In this document: positions 54,137-62,734 of the stretch, in pieces
Layout: each line of letters starts with the position of its first letter
How positions within the stretch are numbered: the first letter of the stretch is position 1
Source: Gemmatimonadales bacterium
Lineage (GTDB): Bacteria; Gemmatimonadota; Gemmatimonadetes; Longimicrobiales; Gaopeijiaceae
Direction of reading: 5' to 3'
DNA: 64,000 nt
Assembly: GCA_020344755.1 (NCBI GenBank)
Contig: CP070829.1
Span: forward strand, 62,001 to 126,000
Made by a program: the position numbers and the translations under genes
Notes under the pieces: generated by a model
What the model saw: only the letters and a program-made list of their open reading frames with translations
Database searches by the model: none
What the model was told of the DNA's origin: nothing

Positions 54137-54625
54137 TTACGGGGGGATTCGGTGACCCCCGGATTCCGGCCGTCCGGGAAGATCCGGACGGGTACGAGGA
54201 GGGGAGAGGCCCCGCTCCCGGGGGCGGCCGGTCTCCCCGGACCCCTTCATAGCGCCCCCGCGCCGGAACGTTCCTCGGCGGGCGGCCGGAGCGGCCACGG
54301 CTCCCCTTCCGTGAAGGTACCAGCCGCCGTCCACCAGGTCCCGGTAGAGGGTGGAGACGCGTCCGTCCTCCAGGACCACCTGGTGGTAGATCCGGTGGAT
54401 GGGGGTCCGCCACCACTCGTCGTCGATGCGCCAGCGCTCCCGAATGGAGAGGACCCGGAGGGGGCCGTGACCCAGGCGAACCTCCGCCGGAGTACCGTCC
54501 CCCCCGGTGCGGACCTGGACGGGGCAGGGCGCGTCCAGGGGGCGGAGGCGGGCACCGCCTCCGGTGTCGCCGCGGACCCCGCCGTGCGCACCGCCACGGG
54601 CCTCCCCGCGAGCACCGCCCCTCAC
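54137..54625 (-). CDS. DUF6504 protein of the imuB/dnaE2 neighbourhood
   Basis: This small protein carries a DUF6504-like core: GTPAEVRLGHGPLRVLSIRERW, WWRTPIHRIYHQVVLEDG, STLYRDLVDGGWYLHGRG. Proteins of this sort are commonly encoded beside imuB and dnaE2. The frame begins at a GTG (54625) within a tandem repeat. The N-terminal ~30 residues are Gly/Arg-rich, so a later start is possible. The C-terminal ~50 residues are charged and low in complexity. The gene lies directly after imuB and before recX. Confidence 0.75.
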   Translation of the reverse strand: MRGGARGEARGGAHGGVRGDTGGGARLRPLDAPCPVQVRTGGDGTPAEVRLGHGPLRVLSIRERWRIDDEWWRTPIHRIYHQVVLEDGRVSTLYRDLVDGGWYLHGRGAVAAPAARRGTFRRGGAMKGSGETGRPRERGLSPPRTRPDLPGRPESGGHRIPP

Positions 54626-54671
54626 GGCTCGAACTTCCTCATGGCTCGAGCCCCCTCACGGCTCGAACCGC
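54621..54671. repeat. three tandem 17-bp units at the imuB/DUF6504 junction
   Basis: Units start at 54621, 54638 and 54655. On the minus strand each reads like TTCGAGCCRTGAGG. The copies contain the imuB stop, an ATG-initiated micro-ORF (MRKFEP) and the GTG of the DUF6504 gene. It looks like a recent duplication of the stop/start overlap. Confidence 0.75.
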
Positions 54672-55906
54672 AACAGGGCGTGGCGGCGCTCCGGGATCCG
54701 GGACCAGGGGTCCATCTCCACCACCCGGTACAGGGGGGAGTCGCCCAGGCGCAGCGTAAGCTCCCGCACCGCCTTCCGCAGGGAAGGGGGGACGGATCCC
54801 TCCGAGAGGGTGCGCCCCTCCACCGGGCGGCCGGCGTCGTCGGTACGCTGGAAGAGCTCTTCCTGACTGGTGGGAGCGCCGAACTGCACGAACTCCAGGG
54901 CCAGCCCCTCCACGGACCGGGGCGGAGGGATGAGTTCCATGCGGGAGCGCAGGAGGAAGGCGAGCTGCCGGACGGACCCGGTAGGCTCCTTGAGGACCGC
55001 TCCCACCACCCAGGAGCCGCCCCCCTCCAGGCGTCCCGTGAGGCGTACCTCCTGGATGCTCCGCCCCCGGCGGACGGGACGGGCCAGTCCCCGCTCCAGG
55101 AGCCGGTCCAGGGCACTGTGGATGAACTCCACCTGGCCCACCGGGGAGGGGAAGTCCAGGGTCACCCGGATGGGGCGGGGGCGGTGCCAGGGGCGGACCC
55201 GGTCGATGCGGCGTCCCGTGGCCCAGGCCAGGGCATCCCGCCCGTCCTGGCCGAACTGGGCCACCAGCGCCGGCTCGGCAAAGCGGGTGAGGGCGCCCAG
55301 CGTCTCCACACCCAGTCGCTCCAGCCGAGTGATCATCTCCTCCTCCACCGGGAGAGCCGCCACCGGACAGCGGGCCAGGAAGTCCGGGAGCTCCACCTCG
55401 GAGACGATCACCGGTTTGCCGGGGCGGGAGCGGGCCGCCGCCACCCAGGCGCCGAAGGTTCCCGGAGCCCACCCCGCCCGGGTGGCCGCCACCAGGGGGC
55501 GGGGAAGGACGTCGAAGAGGGCCCGGAGAATGGTGCGCACCTGGTTCGGGGGAGAGCCGTAGAGGCGGCCCAGCCCGTCCATCCCCAGGAACACCTTTCC
55601 CCGCTCCGGCCCGGGCTCCACCACCGGGGTCCGCTCCACCAGCGCCTCCAGGAGGTCGGCCATGGCCGTGTCGTAGTGGGCCGGATCCGGCTCCAGCAGG
55701 GTCAGGGCGGGGCAGAGGGAGACGGCCTGGGAGACCAGCTGTCCCGGGCGCACCCCCGCCTCGAAGGCCCGCTCCGAGACCTGCCAGACGGTGCGCCGCA
55801 CGCCCTCGTCGGAGGAGAGGAGGGCCACCGAAGTCCGGTCCAGCTCCGGCGAGCGCACCAGCTCCAGGCGTAGCTCGAAGGTGGGGAGCCAGAGGCAGAG
55901 GACCAT
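54656..55906 (-). CDS. imuB: ImuB, Y-family polymerase-like translesion protein
   Basis: This 416-residue DinB-like protein is the hub of the ImuB-DnaE2 mutasome. It shows CLWLPTFELRLELV at the start, VWQVSERAFEAGVRPGQLVSQ, GKVFLGMDGLGRLYG in place of the active catalytic triad of true Y-family polymerases, and RCPVAALPVEEEMITRLERLG (HhH). A long C-terminal segment follows. The ATG at 55906 is preferred because GGAGGGGGAG lies just upstream; an ATG at 55996 would add 30 low-complexity residues. No imuA is visible next to it. The operator at 56069-56102 precedes it. Confidence 0.92.
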   Translation of the reverse strand: MVLCLWLPTFELRLELVRSPELDRTSVALLSSDEGVRRTVWQVSERAFEAGVRPGQLVSQAVSLCPALTLLEPDPAHYDTAMADLLEALVERTPVVEPGPERGKVFLGMDGLGRLYGSPPNQVRTILRALFDVLPRPLVAATRAGWAPGTFGAWVAAARSRPGKPVIVSEVELPDFLARCPVAALPVEEEMITRLERLGVETLGALTRFAEPALVAQFGQDGRDALAWATGRRIDRVRPWHRPRPIRVTLDFPSPVGQVEFIHSALDRLLERGLARPVRRGRSIQEVRLTGRLEGGGSWVVGAVLKEPTGSVRQLAFLLRSRMELIPPPRSVEGLALEFVQFGAPTSQEELFQRTDDAGRPVEGRTLSEGSVPPSLRKAVRELTLRLGDSPLYRVVEMDPWSRIPERRHALLRFEP

Positions 55907-56068
55907 CCGGCTCCCCCTCCGGGCGGTGGCGGAGGAGGCGGACGACGTGGGACCGGCGTGGTGGGCACGCGAGGCGTGGGCCATGAGGTCGGACATGGGG
56001 ACTCGGAATCGGAGGTGGAACGCGCCGCCGAGGGGTCTGCGGTGGCGGACTCCCCAGGCGGCGCGAAT

Positions 56069-56102
56069 GCCGAATAAATACCGAAACCGAATATAAACCG
56101 AA
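56069..56102. promoter_or_regulatory. SOS-type operator upstream of imuB
   Basis: The half-sites are GCCGAA (56069) and ACCGAA (56080, 56086, 56097), with starts spaced 11, 6 and 11 bp. This is two ACCGAA-N5-ACCGAA direct repeats with spacers TAAAT and ATATA-like sequences. It matches the pairs upstream of dnaE2. Confidence 0.75.
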
Positions 56103-56226
56103 AATCAGTGTACCGCCAGCGGAAGCTCCGCCGCTTCCCTCTGGATGGGAGGGAGAGCTACGGGTAGAATCCATGTGAGGCCCGAATTCGGGTTTCCGAC
56201 ATCATCGAATCGAAGCGGAGAGACCC

Positions 56227-56490
56227 ATGCCCGAACCGACGGAGAAGCTGAAGACCCTGCTGGAACGGCTGGAGAAGGAGCGGGACGAGCTCAAGCTCCA
56301 GCTCGGTCTGGCCAAGCTCGAGGCCCGGGAGGACTGGCAGGAGTTGGAGGGCAAGCTCGACGCGCTGCGGGGACGCATGAAGGTCCTGGGCGCAGAGGCC
56401 GCCAACGCCTCCAGTGACGTGGCCGCCGCGGCCAGCACGCTCGCAGAGGAGCTCAAGGACGGCTTCGCTCGGCTCCGGCGCCTGATGTAG
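56227..56490 (+). CDS. small coiled-coil protein
   Basis: This 87-residue protein is highly charged. The first half is a long alpha-helical coiled coil (LKTLLERLEKERDELKLQLG), the second half is Ala-rich, and it ends in GFARLRRLM. There is no signal or membrane segment. The ATG is preceded by GGAGAG. I do not recognise a family. It could be a structural or scaffold protein. It lies divergent to the imuB operon. Confidence 0.65.
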   Translation: MPEPTEKLKTLLERLEKERDELKLQLGLAKLEAREDWQELEGKLDALRGRMKVLGAEAANASSDVAAAASTLAEELKDGFARLRRLM

Positions 56491-56495
56491 GAGCC

Positions 56496-56530
56496 GGCGG
56501 CCGGGCGCGGTACCGGAGCAGCCGCTCGGG
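56496..56530. repeat. 35-nt imperfect repeat, copy A
   Basis: The G+C-rich stretch has GTACCGGAGC at its core. It matches 60166-60200 at 30 of 35 positions by my manual alignment. It lies upstream of the BNR-repeat gene. Confidence 0.5.
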
Positions 56531-56750
56531 CCCGGCCCAGTGGTACGCGGCGATGCGTACCGACCTGTCGAGACTGAACCCTCGGTACCGCGCCACGTGA
56601 GCATGTCCTCCGCGTCCGTTTCGGAGAGGAGTCTGCGTCGGATGTAGCGGCTCAGGACCCGCCGCCGAGCCGGTGCGCCACCTTTCCGCACTCCGGGGGC
56701 AGGCCTAGCTTCGCCGCGTTCCACGCCACTCCCCGAACCCCGAGTTCGAG

Positions 56751-59700
56751 ATGTCGCAGCACCGGCTTCCGAACACGCTCACCGGACCGTGTATCCCCAT
56801 CATCCTGGTGCTCCTCCTTCCCATCGTGGCGGTCGCGCAGACGATCCCGGACGAGGTCGGTAGCACCCTCAGCTTCCGGCATGTCGGGCCGGTCGGGAAT
56901 CGCGTGAGCACCGTCACGGGGATACCGGGCGATCCCAACGTCTACTACTTCGGCGCGGCGTCCGGCGGGGTCTGGCGCAGCACCGACGCCGGCCATTCAT
57001 GGGAGCCGCTCTTCGACGACCAGGATGTACAATCGATCGGCGCGATCGCCCTCGCGCCTTCGGACCCCGAAATCGTCTGGGTCGGCACCGGGGAATCGAA
57101 GGTCCGCTCCAACATCTCCCACGGGGCCGGGGTGTACCGCTCCGAAGACGGTGGTGACACGTGGCGCCTCATGGGACTCGCGGGCTCCGGGAGAATCTCT
57201 CGCATCCGCATCCACCCCACGGATCCGAACACCGTGTACGTGGCCGCGCTCGGGCACCTCTACGGCCCTCAGGAGGAGAAGGGGGTGTACCGCACCCGGG
57301 ACGGGGGCGAGACCTGGGAACGCGTCCTCTTTACCGACCCGATGACGGGCCCCTCGGACCTCTGGATGAACCCCGCCGACCCGGATCACCTCGTGGCAGG
57401 GATGTGGACCATGCACATCCGCACCTGGGGACGATGGAGCGGTGGGCCCAATGACGGGCTCTACATGACCCGCGACGGGGGCGAGAGCTGGGAACGCCTC
57501 ACCGGCGACGGCCTCCCCGAAGGAACGATGGGCCGCATCGGACTGACGGGATCACCCGACGATCCGGACCGGATCTATGCCCTCATCGAGACGAACGTCT
57601 ACGACGCCTTCGAACCCATCGAGGAGCACGACGGCACGCTCTGGCGCTCGGACGACGGCGGGGAGACCTGGGCGATGGTCAACGCCGACCACTCGCTGGT
57701 GCAGCGTCCCCACTACTACTCCCGGGCGCTCGCGGCGCCTGACGACGCGGACGAGATCCACTTCCTCGCCACCTCACACCGAGTCTCCCGGGACGGGGGT
57801 GAGACCACCTCGTCCGAGGGAGGTGGGTCGGGCGGAGACCACCACGCCATGTGGATCGATCCCCAAAGTCCCGACCGCATGATCGTCGGTCATGACCAGG
57901 GCGTTTCGATCTCGACCAATCGGGGGCAGGACTGGTACCGACCCCTCCTCCCGATCGCGCAGATGTACCACGTCACCGTGGACAACGCGATCCCCTACAA
58001 CCTCTACGGCAACCGTCAGGACGGCCCCTCGATCAGAGGTCCGTCGATGGTCCGGTACGGCAGCACGATCCCGATTGGCGAGTGGCGGCCGGTGGGGGGA
58101 TGCGAGAGCGGCTGGGCGGTTCCCGACACCGTGAACCAGGTTGTCTATTCAGGATGTTACGAGGGAATCCTGGACCGTCATGATCTGGCGACGCGCACCT
58201 CGCGCACCATCTCCGTCTGGCCTGACAACCCGGAGGGGTGGGCCGCCGAGGGCCTTCGGTACCGCTTCCAGTGGACCTTCCCGATCACCCTCTCTCCCCA
58301 CGATGCCAATACCGTCTACGTCGGCTCGCAGCACCTGCACCGATCCCGGAACGGTGGACAGAGCTGGGACGTGATCTCGCCGGACCTGAGCACGGGGCTC
58401 GACTCACTCATGAAGAAGACGGGAGGGCTGACGCCCGATGACGCGTCGCCGACCTACGCGGCGGTCCTCTTCGCCATTGCCGAATCGCCGCTCGAGCCCG
58501 GCGTGATCTGGGCGGGGACCAACGACGGGAAGCTCCATCGCAGCGGTGACGGGGGAGGAGCCTGGATCGATGTCAGTGATCGGCTACCCGGGCTGCCGCC
58601 ATTGAGCACCATTTCCTCCATCGAGCCTTCCGGGCATCACCCGGGAACCGTGTACGTCGCGGTGGACGCGCACCAGCTGGGGGACTTCGACCCCTATCTG
58701 TTTGTGAGCGAGGACCACGGCAAGACCTGGCGACGGATCGACACCGGGATTCCGAGGGGCCCACTCTCGTATACCCACGTCCTCCGTGAGGACCCGCATC
58801 GCCCGGGTCTCCTCTACGTCGGGACCGAGAACGGCCTCTACGCCTCGCTCGACCGCGGGGAAAGCTGGAGTTCGATCCAGGGGAATCTGCCCCGCGCTCC
58901 CGTGCATTGGCTGACCGTCGAGCCCCGTTTCAACGACCTCGTCGTGGCGACGTACGGACGGGGGTTCTGGATCGCCGACGACATCTCGGCGCTCCAGCGC
59001 TGGCAAGGCGAGCCCGACGAGCCGCATCTCTTCCCGCCGCGCCCCGCCTACCGATGGCTTTCCACGAGCAGCCCGAACAGCCAGCCCGGCGACCCCGCGG
59101 CGGGTCGGAATGCCCCTCGAGGTGCCTTGATCTCCTACTGGCTGCCACCCGATGTCGACTCGGTCTCCGTGGAGATCCTCGACGCGGAGGGTACTCTCGT
59201 TCGCACGCTCGGAAGCCTCGGCCGAGACGCCGGTCTGAACCGCACCTCGTGGGATCTCGCGCACACGGCCTCCGAACGCCCGAGGATCTACACCTCTCCG
59301 CTCCAGCACGCGCACGTCCAGGTCGGTGCCCCGGGGTGGCGCTCGCCCCCCGACGGTGGACGTGTGACTCCGGAGGCGGTCCCGGGACGTTACAGCGTGC
59401 GAATGACGGTCGACGGCATCACGAGGACCGCGCCGCTGACGGTCCTGCCGGACCCCGAGTCCTCGGGCACCGGGGAAGGGATGGCGGCCCAGCTCGCCAT
59501 GGCGCTCGAGCTCCGAGCGGAGGCCGAGCAGGTCGCCGAGCTGATCGAGGAGATCGAGATCCTGCGGGTGGGCCTGACCGCGACGAGGGAGGCCGTCGGC
59601 GCGTCCGCTCCTGGGGAGATGACCGAGAGGATCGACACCGCCGAGGATGCCCTCGAGTCGCTCGAGATGGAACTCTACGACCTCCGGATGAGCGGCGGAG

Positions 59701-59978
59701 TCGCGCGACAGGATGCACTCCGCTGGCCAAGGAGACTCTATGCCAAGATCACGAGCCTGGCCGGGTACATCAGCGGCACCGACGACCCGCCCACCGACCA
59801 GGCGCGGGAGGTTCACGAGCTCTACAAGAGGGCGCTCGTCGACGCTCTTGCGACGATGCGGCTGATCCGTGAGCGCGACGTGGCGCCGGTCGACGCGTGG
59901 CTGACCGGGAACGGATTCCCCACGCTCGAGGCCGCAGGTCGAGCGGCGATCGAGCCCGAGGACGAGGAGGGCGGATGA
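56751..59978 (+). CDS. large secreted BNR/sortilin-type beta-propeller protein
   Basis: This 1075-residue protein has a signal peptide (CIPIILVLLLPIVAVAQ). Many Asp-box/BNR units follow: GVWRSTDAGHSWEPL, GVYRSEDGGDTWRLM, GVYRTRDGGETWERV, GLYMTRDGGESWERL, TLWRSDDGGETWAMV and others up to about residue 740. A beta-sandwich domain comes next (about 780-900). The C-terminal part is helical and charged (about 910-1075). It forms one or two propellers probably exposed at the cell surface. The substrate is unknown. It may be a peptidase- or glycan-binding partner, but no catalytic residues are evident. Confidence 0.88.
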   Translation: MSQHRLPNTLTGPCIPIILVLLLPIVAVAQTIPDEVGSTLSFRHVGPVGNRVSTVTGIPGDPNVYYFGAASGGVWRSTDAGHSWEPLFDDQDVQSIGAIALAPSDPEIVWVGTGESKVRSNISHGAGVYRSEDGGDTWRLMGLAGSGRISRIRIHPTDPNTVYVAALGHLYGPQEEKGVYRTRDGGETWERVLFTDPMTGPSDLWMNPADPDHLVAGMWTMHIRTWGRWSGGPNDGLYMTRDGGESWERLTGDGLPEGTMGRIGLTGSPDDPDRIYALIETNVYDAFEPIEEHDGTLWRSDDGGETWAMVNADHSLVQRPHYYSRALAAPDDADEIHFLATSHRVSRDGGETTSSEGGGSGGDHHAMWIDPQSPDRMIVGHDQGVSISTNRGQDWYRPLLPIAQMYHVTVDNAIPYNLYGNRQDGPSIRGPSMVRYGSTIPIGEWRPVGGCESGWAVPDTVNQVVYSGCYEGILDRHDLATRTSRTISVWPDNPEGWAAEGLRYRFQWTFPITLSPHDANTVYVGSQHLHRSRNGGQSWDVISPDLSTGLDSLMKKTGGLTPDDASPTYAAVLFAIAESPLEPGVIWAGTNDGKLHRSGDGGGAWIDVSDRLPGLPPLSTISSIEPSGHHPGTVYVAVDAHQLGDFDPYLFVSEDHGKTWRRIDTGIPRGPLSYTHVLREDPHRPGLLYVGTENGLYASLDRGESWSSIQGNLPRAPVHWLTVEPRFNDLVVATYGRGFWIADDISALQRWQGEPDEPHLFPPRPAYRWLSTSSPNSQPGDPAAGRNAPRGALISYWLPPDVDSVSVEILDAEGTLVRTLGSLGRDAGLNRTSWDLAHTASERPRIYTSPLQHAHVQVGAPGWRSPPDGGRVTPEAVPGRYSVRMTVDGITRTAPLTVLPDPESSGTGEGMAAQLAMALELRAEAEQVAELIEEIEILRVGLTATREAVGASAPGEMTERIDTAEDALESLEMELYDLRMSGGVARQDALRWPRRLYAKITSLAGYISGTDDPPTDQAREVHELYKRALVDALATMRLIRERDVAPVDAWLTGNGFPTLEAAGRAAIEPEDEEGG

Positions 59979-60319
59979 GGAACGGACGATGAGGCTCTCG
60001 GACGGCCGTGCGTCTCGCCCGAGCCGGTGGAGAAGCTCGAGGGGCTGAGCCCAATCGCGGTGCGACCGTCCCACGCCACCCGACGGAGCTCGTCAGACGA
60101 GCCGTGCGCCAGCTGAGCTCGGCGAGACACCAGAGGATGCGGGCCTGAGACGATGCGGCGCGAAGGGCGGCCAGGCGCAGTACCGGAGCTGCCGCACGAG
60201 CCGAGCGTCGAGGCCGAGAGCAGGATGAGGCTCAGCGGGGAGGCATGTGCCGCTTGAAAGAGTCGGTGCGGGAGCCCACTGTGGCAGCACTTCACCGAAG
60301 CCATCCAGCCCCGCGCCCC
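59979..60319. other. intergenic stretch of 341 bp
   Basis: No convincing gene, tRNA or promoter is seen. It contains the second copy of the 35-nt imperfect repeat (60166-60200). On the minus strand a Ser/Gly/Leu-rich stretch could pose as a signal peptide but has no following gene. The region is G+C-rich. Confidence 0.4.
60166..60200. repeat. 35-nt imperfect repeat, copy B
   Basis: This copy matches 56496-56530 at 30 of 35 positions. The pair brackets the BNR-repeat gene at a distance of 3.6 kb. Confidence 0.5.
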
Positions 60320-61426
60320 ATGCACATCACCCGCATCTCCGCCTACCAGGTCGACCTGCCCCTGCACGAGGGGAGCTACAACTGGTCCGGCGGGAAGTCC
60401 GTCTCGGTCTTCGACTCCACCCTCGTCCGGATCGACACCGACGAGGGGGTGACGGGGTGGGGCGAAGTGTGCCCCCTCGGACCCTTCTACCTGCCGGCCT
60501 ACGGGCAGGGCGTGCGCGCGGGGATCCAGGAGCTCGGGCCCCACCTCCTGGGCCTCGACCCGACGCGGCTGGGGCCGCTGAACCACCGGATGGACGCGGC
60601 TCTGAAGGGCCACCCGTACGTGAAGTCGCCCATCGACATGGCGTGCTGGGACCTGCTGGGGAAGGTCACGGGGCAGCCGGTGGTGGAGCTGCTCGGCGGG
60701 CGCTTCGGGGACGACGTGCACCTCTACCGGGCCATCTCGCAGGAGTCCCCGGAGGCCATGGCGGGGAAGGTGGCGGGGTACCGCGCCGAGGGGTACCGGC
60801 GCTTCCAGCTGAAGGTCGGCGGGACGGTGGAGGAGGACATCCGGCGGATCCACGCCGTGGCCGCGGAGCTGGAGGAGAGCGACATCCTCATCGCGGATGC
60901 GAACACGGGGTGGCTTCGGCATGAGGCGGCCCGGGTCGTCCGCGCCGTCGCGGACGTCGACGTGTACATCGAACAGCCGTGTGAGGGCTACGAGGCCTGC
61001 CTCTCCGTACGACGCCACCACACCGATCACCCCTTCGTCCTGGACGAGAGCGTCGACGGCCTCGACATGCTGCTGCGCGCGCACGCCGACCACGCCATGG
61101 ACGTCGTGAACATCAAGATCTCGAAGTTCGGAGGCCTCACGAAGGCCCTTCAGGCGCGGGACCTGTGCGCCTCGCTGGGCACGGCCATGACGCTCGAGGA
61201 TTCGTGGGGCGGGGACGTGACCACGGCCGCCATCGCTGCCCTGGCGCACTCGACGCCGCCCGAGCTCCTCTTCACGGCCACGGACTTCAACTCGTACGTG
61301 ACGGTCTCGACGGCGGAGGGGGCACCCCAGCGCGAGAACGGCCGGATGGCCGCCTCGACGGCGCCGGGGCTCGGGATCGAGCCTCGGATGGACGTGCTGG
61401 GCGACCCGGTCCTGGTGGTGGAGTAG
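60320..61426 (+). CDS. enolase-superfamily dehydratase, likely cis-3-hydroxy-L-proline dehydratase
   Basis: This 368-residue enzyme is of the mandelate racemase/muconate lactonizing group. Its N-terminal capping domain ([29 protein letters not shown]) is followed by the barrel. Metal and catalytic residues are Lys in RFQLKVGG, Asp in [10 protein letters not shown], Glu in [10 protein letters not shown], Asp in FVLDESVDG and Lys in [15 protein letters not shown]. The run [22 protein letters not shown] and the end [13 protein letters not shown] resemble the cis-3-hydroxyproline dehydratase subgroup. The specific activity is inferred. The ATG at 60320 is the usual start. The 61447 gene is convergent. 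Confidence 0.8.
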   Translation: MHITRISAYQVDLPLHEGSYNWSGGKSVSVFDSTLVRIDTDEGVTGWGEVCPLGPFYLPAYGQGVRAGIQELGPHLLGLDPTRLGPLNHRMDAALKGHPYVKSPIDMACWDLLGKVTGQPVVELLGGRFGDDVHLYRAISQESPEAMAGKVAGYRAEGYRRFQLKVGGTVEEDIRRIHAVAAELEESDILIADANTGWLRHEAARVVRAVADVDVYIEQPCEGYEACLSVRRHHTDHPFVLDESVDGLDMLLRAHADHAMDVVNIKISKFGGLTKALQARDLCASLGTAMTLEDSWGGDVTTAAIAALAHSTPPELLFTATDFNSYVTVSTAEGAPQRENGRMAASTAPGLGIEPRMDVLGDPVLVVE

Positions 61427-61446
61427 CGACCAGGGTCTGCCCGGCG

Positions 61447-62601
61447 TCAGCCCAGCCTGGCCAGCACCCCGTCGGCCACCGCACGTCCCACGGCCGAGCA
61501 CGAAGCCGCCCGCGCCTCGCCCACCATGTCGTAGGTGAGGGGCTCGCCAGCCTTCAGCAGATCCACCACGGCGGCCTCCACGGCCTCCGCGCCCTTCTGC
61601 AGTGCCGCGTCCCCCTTCTGTTCCGACAGCCACGAGAGGCCCTCGCGGGTGGCCAGGATCATGGCCAGAGGGTTCGCCTTGTCCTGCCCGGCGTGCTTGG
61701 GAGCGGACCCGTGAATGGGCTCGAACATCCCGTGGTGGTCGCCGACGTTGGCGCCCACAGCGAGGCCCATCCCGCCCTGGAGGACGCTGGCCAGGTCGGT
61801 GACGATGTCGCCGAACATGTTGGTGGTGACGCCCACGTCGTACCACTCGGGCTTCTGGATGAGCCACTGGGTGAAGGCGTCGACGATGGCCGTGTCCTTC
61901 TCGATCTCGGGATACTCCTCGCCGATCTCGTGGAAGATCTTCACGAACATGCGGCAGCCGTCCAGGACGTTGTCCTTGGCGATGCACGTCACGCGCTTCA
62001 CCCCGTCTCCCGGAGCCCCATTCCGCCGCCGGGCCAGCTCGAACGCCTTGCGGATGACCCGCTCCGATCCCTTCCGGGTCACGACCCGGACGTCTACGGC
62101 CACCTCACCCTCGCCGGCCCGGCTCAGTACGCCGCCGATGCCCGCGTAGAGGTCCTCGGTGTTCTCACGGACCAACACCATGTCCACCTTCTCCGGCTCC
62201 CACACCCGGGCGGGCTGGCCATGGACCTTGTGGTTGACCCCTTCGTAGAGCTTCACCGGGCGGACGTTGGCGTAGAGATCCAACGCGGCCCGGGTCCCGA
62301 TGACCGGGCTCCACCCGGCCATGTTGCCGTCCTTCATGGTCACGGGCCGGCCGTTCCCCTCCGGATCGGGCCACCCCACGGCGCCCAGGAGCACCAGGTC
62401 CGCCGCGGCCACCTCCTGCTCGGCGCCTTCGGGCCAGTCCCGTGAGCCGTGCTTCAGGTAGAACTCGCCGCCGCAGGGGATCTCCTCGATGTCGAATCCG
62501 ACCCCCAGCGCGGAACCCACGGCCTCGAGGACCCGCCGGCCCTCCCTGGCGACCTCCACGCCGATCCCATCGCCGGGAAGCAGCACGACCCGATACGACA
62601 T
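61447..62601 (-). CDS. isocitrate/isopropylmalate-family dehydrogenase
   Basis: This 384-residue NAD(P)-dependent decarboxylating dehydrogenase has an N-terminal [17 protein letters not shown], a substrate-binding [33 protein letters not shown], and the cofactor segment [19 protein letters not shown]. It may act on 3-isopropylmalate, isocitrate, tartrate or a related 2-hydroxy acid. The neighbours do not include leuB partners, so an ordinary leucine operon is not seen. The start ATG 62601 gives the normal family length; earlier in-frame sequence is Pro/Arg-rich. Confidence 0.9.
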   Translation of the reverse strand: MSYRVVLLPGDGIGVEVAREGRRVLEAVGSALGVGFDIEEIPCGGEFYLKHGSRDWPEGAEQEVAAADLVLLGAVGWPDPEGNGRPVTMKDGNMAGWSPVIGTRAALDLYANVRPVKLYEGVNHKVHGQPARVWEPEKVDMVLVRENTEDLYAGIGGVLSRAGEGEVAVDVRVVTRKGSERVIRKAFELARRRNGAPGDGVKRVTCIAKDNVLDGCRMFVKIFHEIGEEYPEIEKDTAIVDAFTQWLIQKPEWYDVGVTTNMFGDIVTDLASVLQGGMGLAVGANVGDHHGMFEPIHGSAPKHAGQDKANPLAMILATREGLSWLSEQKGDAALQKGAEAVEAAVVDLLKAGEPLTYDMVGEARAASCSAVGRAVADGVLARLG

Positions 62602-62734
62602 CCGTCCTCCGATTCCAGTGGTTGATCCTGTCAGAGCGTTCTCTGCCGAGAAGGATAACCGATGCCCGGGGGAGCCTGAAACGAGGGGCGCGCCCCGGTT
62701 GGCGCTCCGGCGCGACTTGGCGGCGTCCGCCCCC

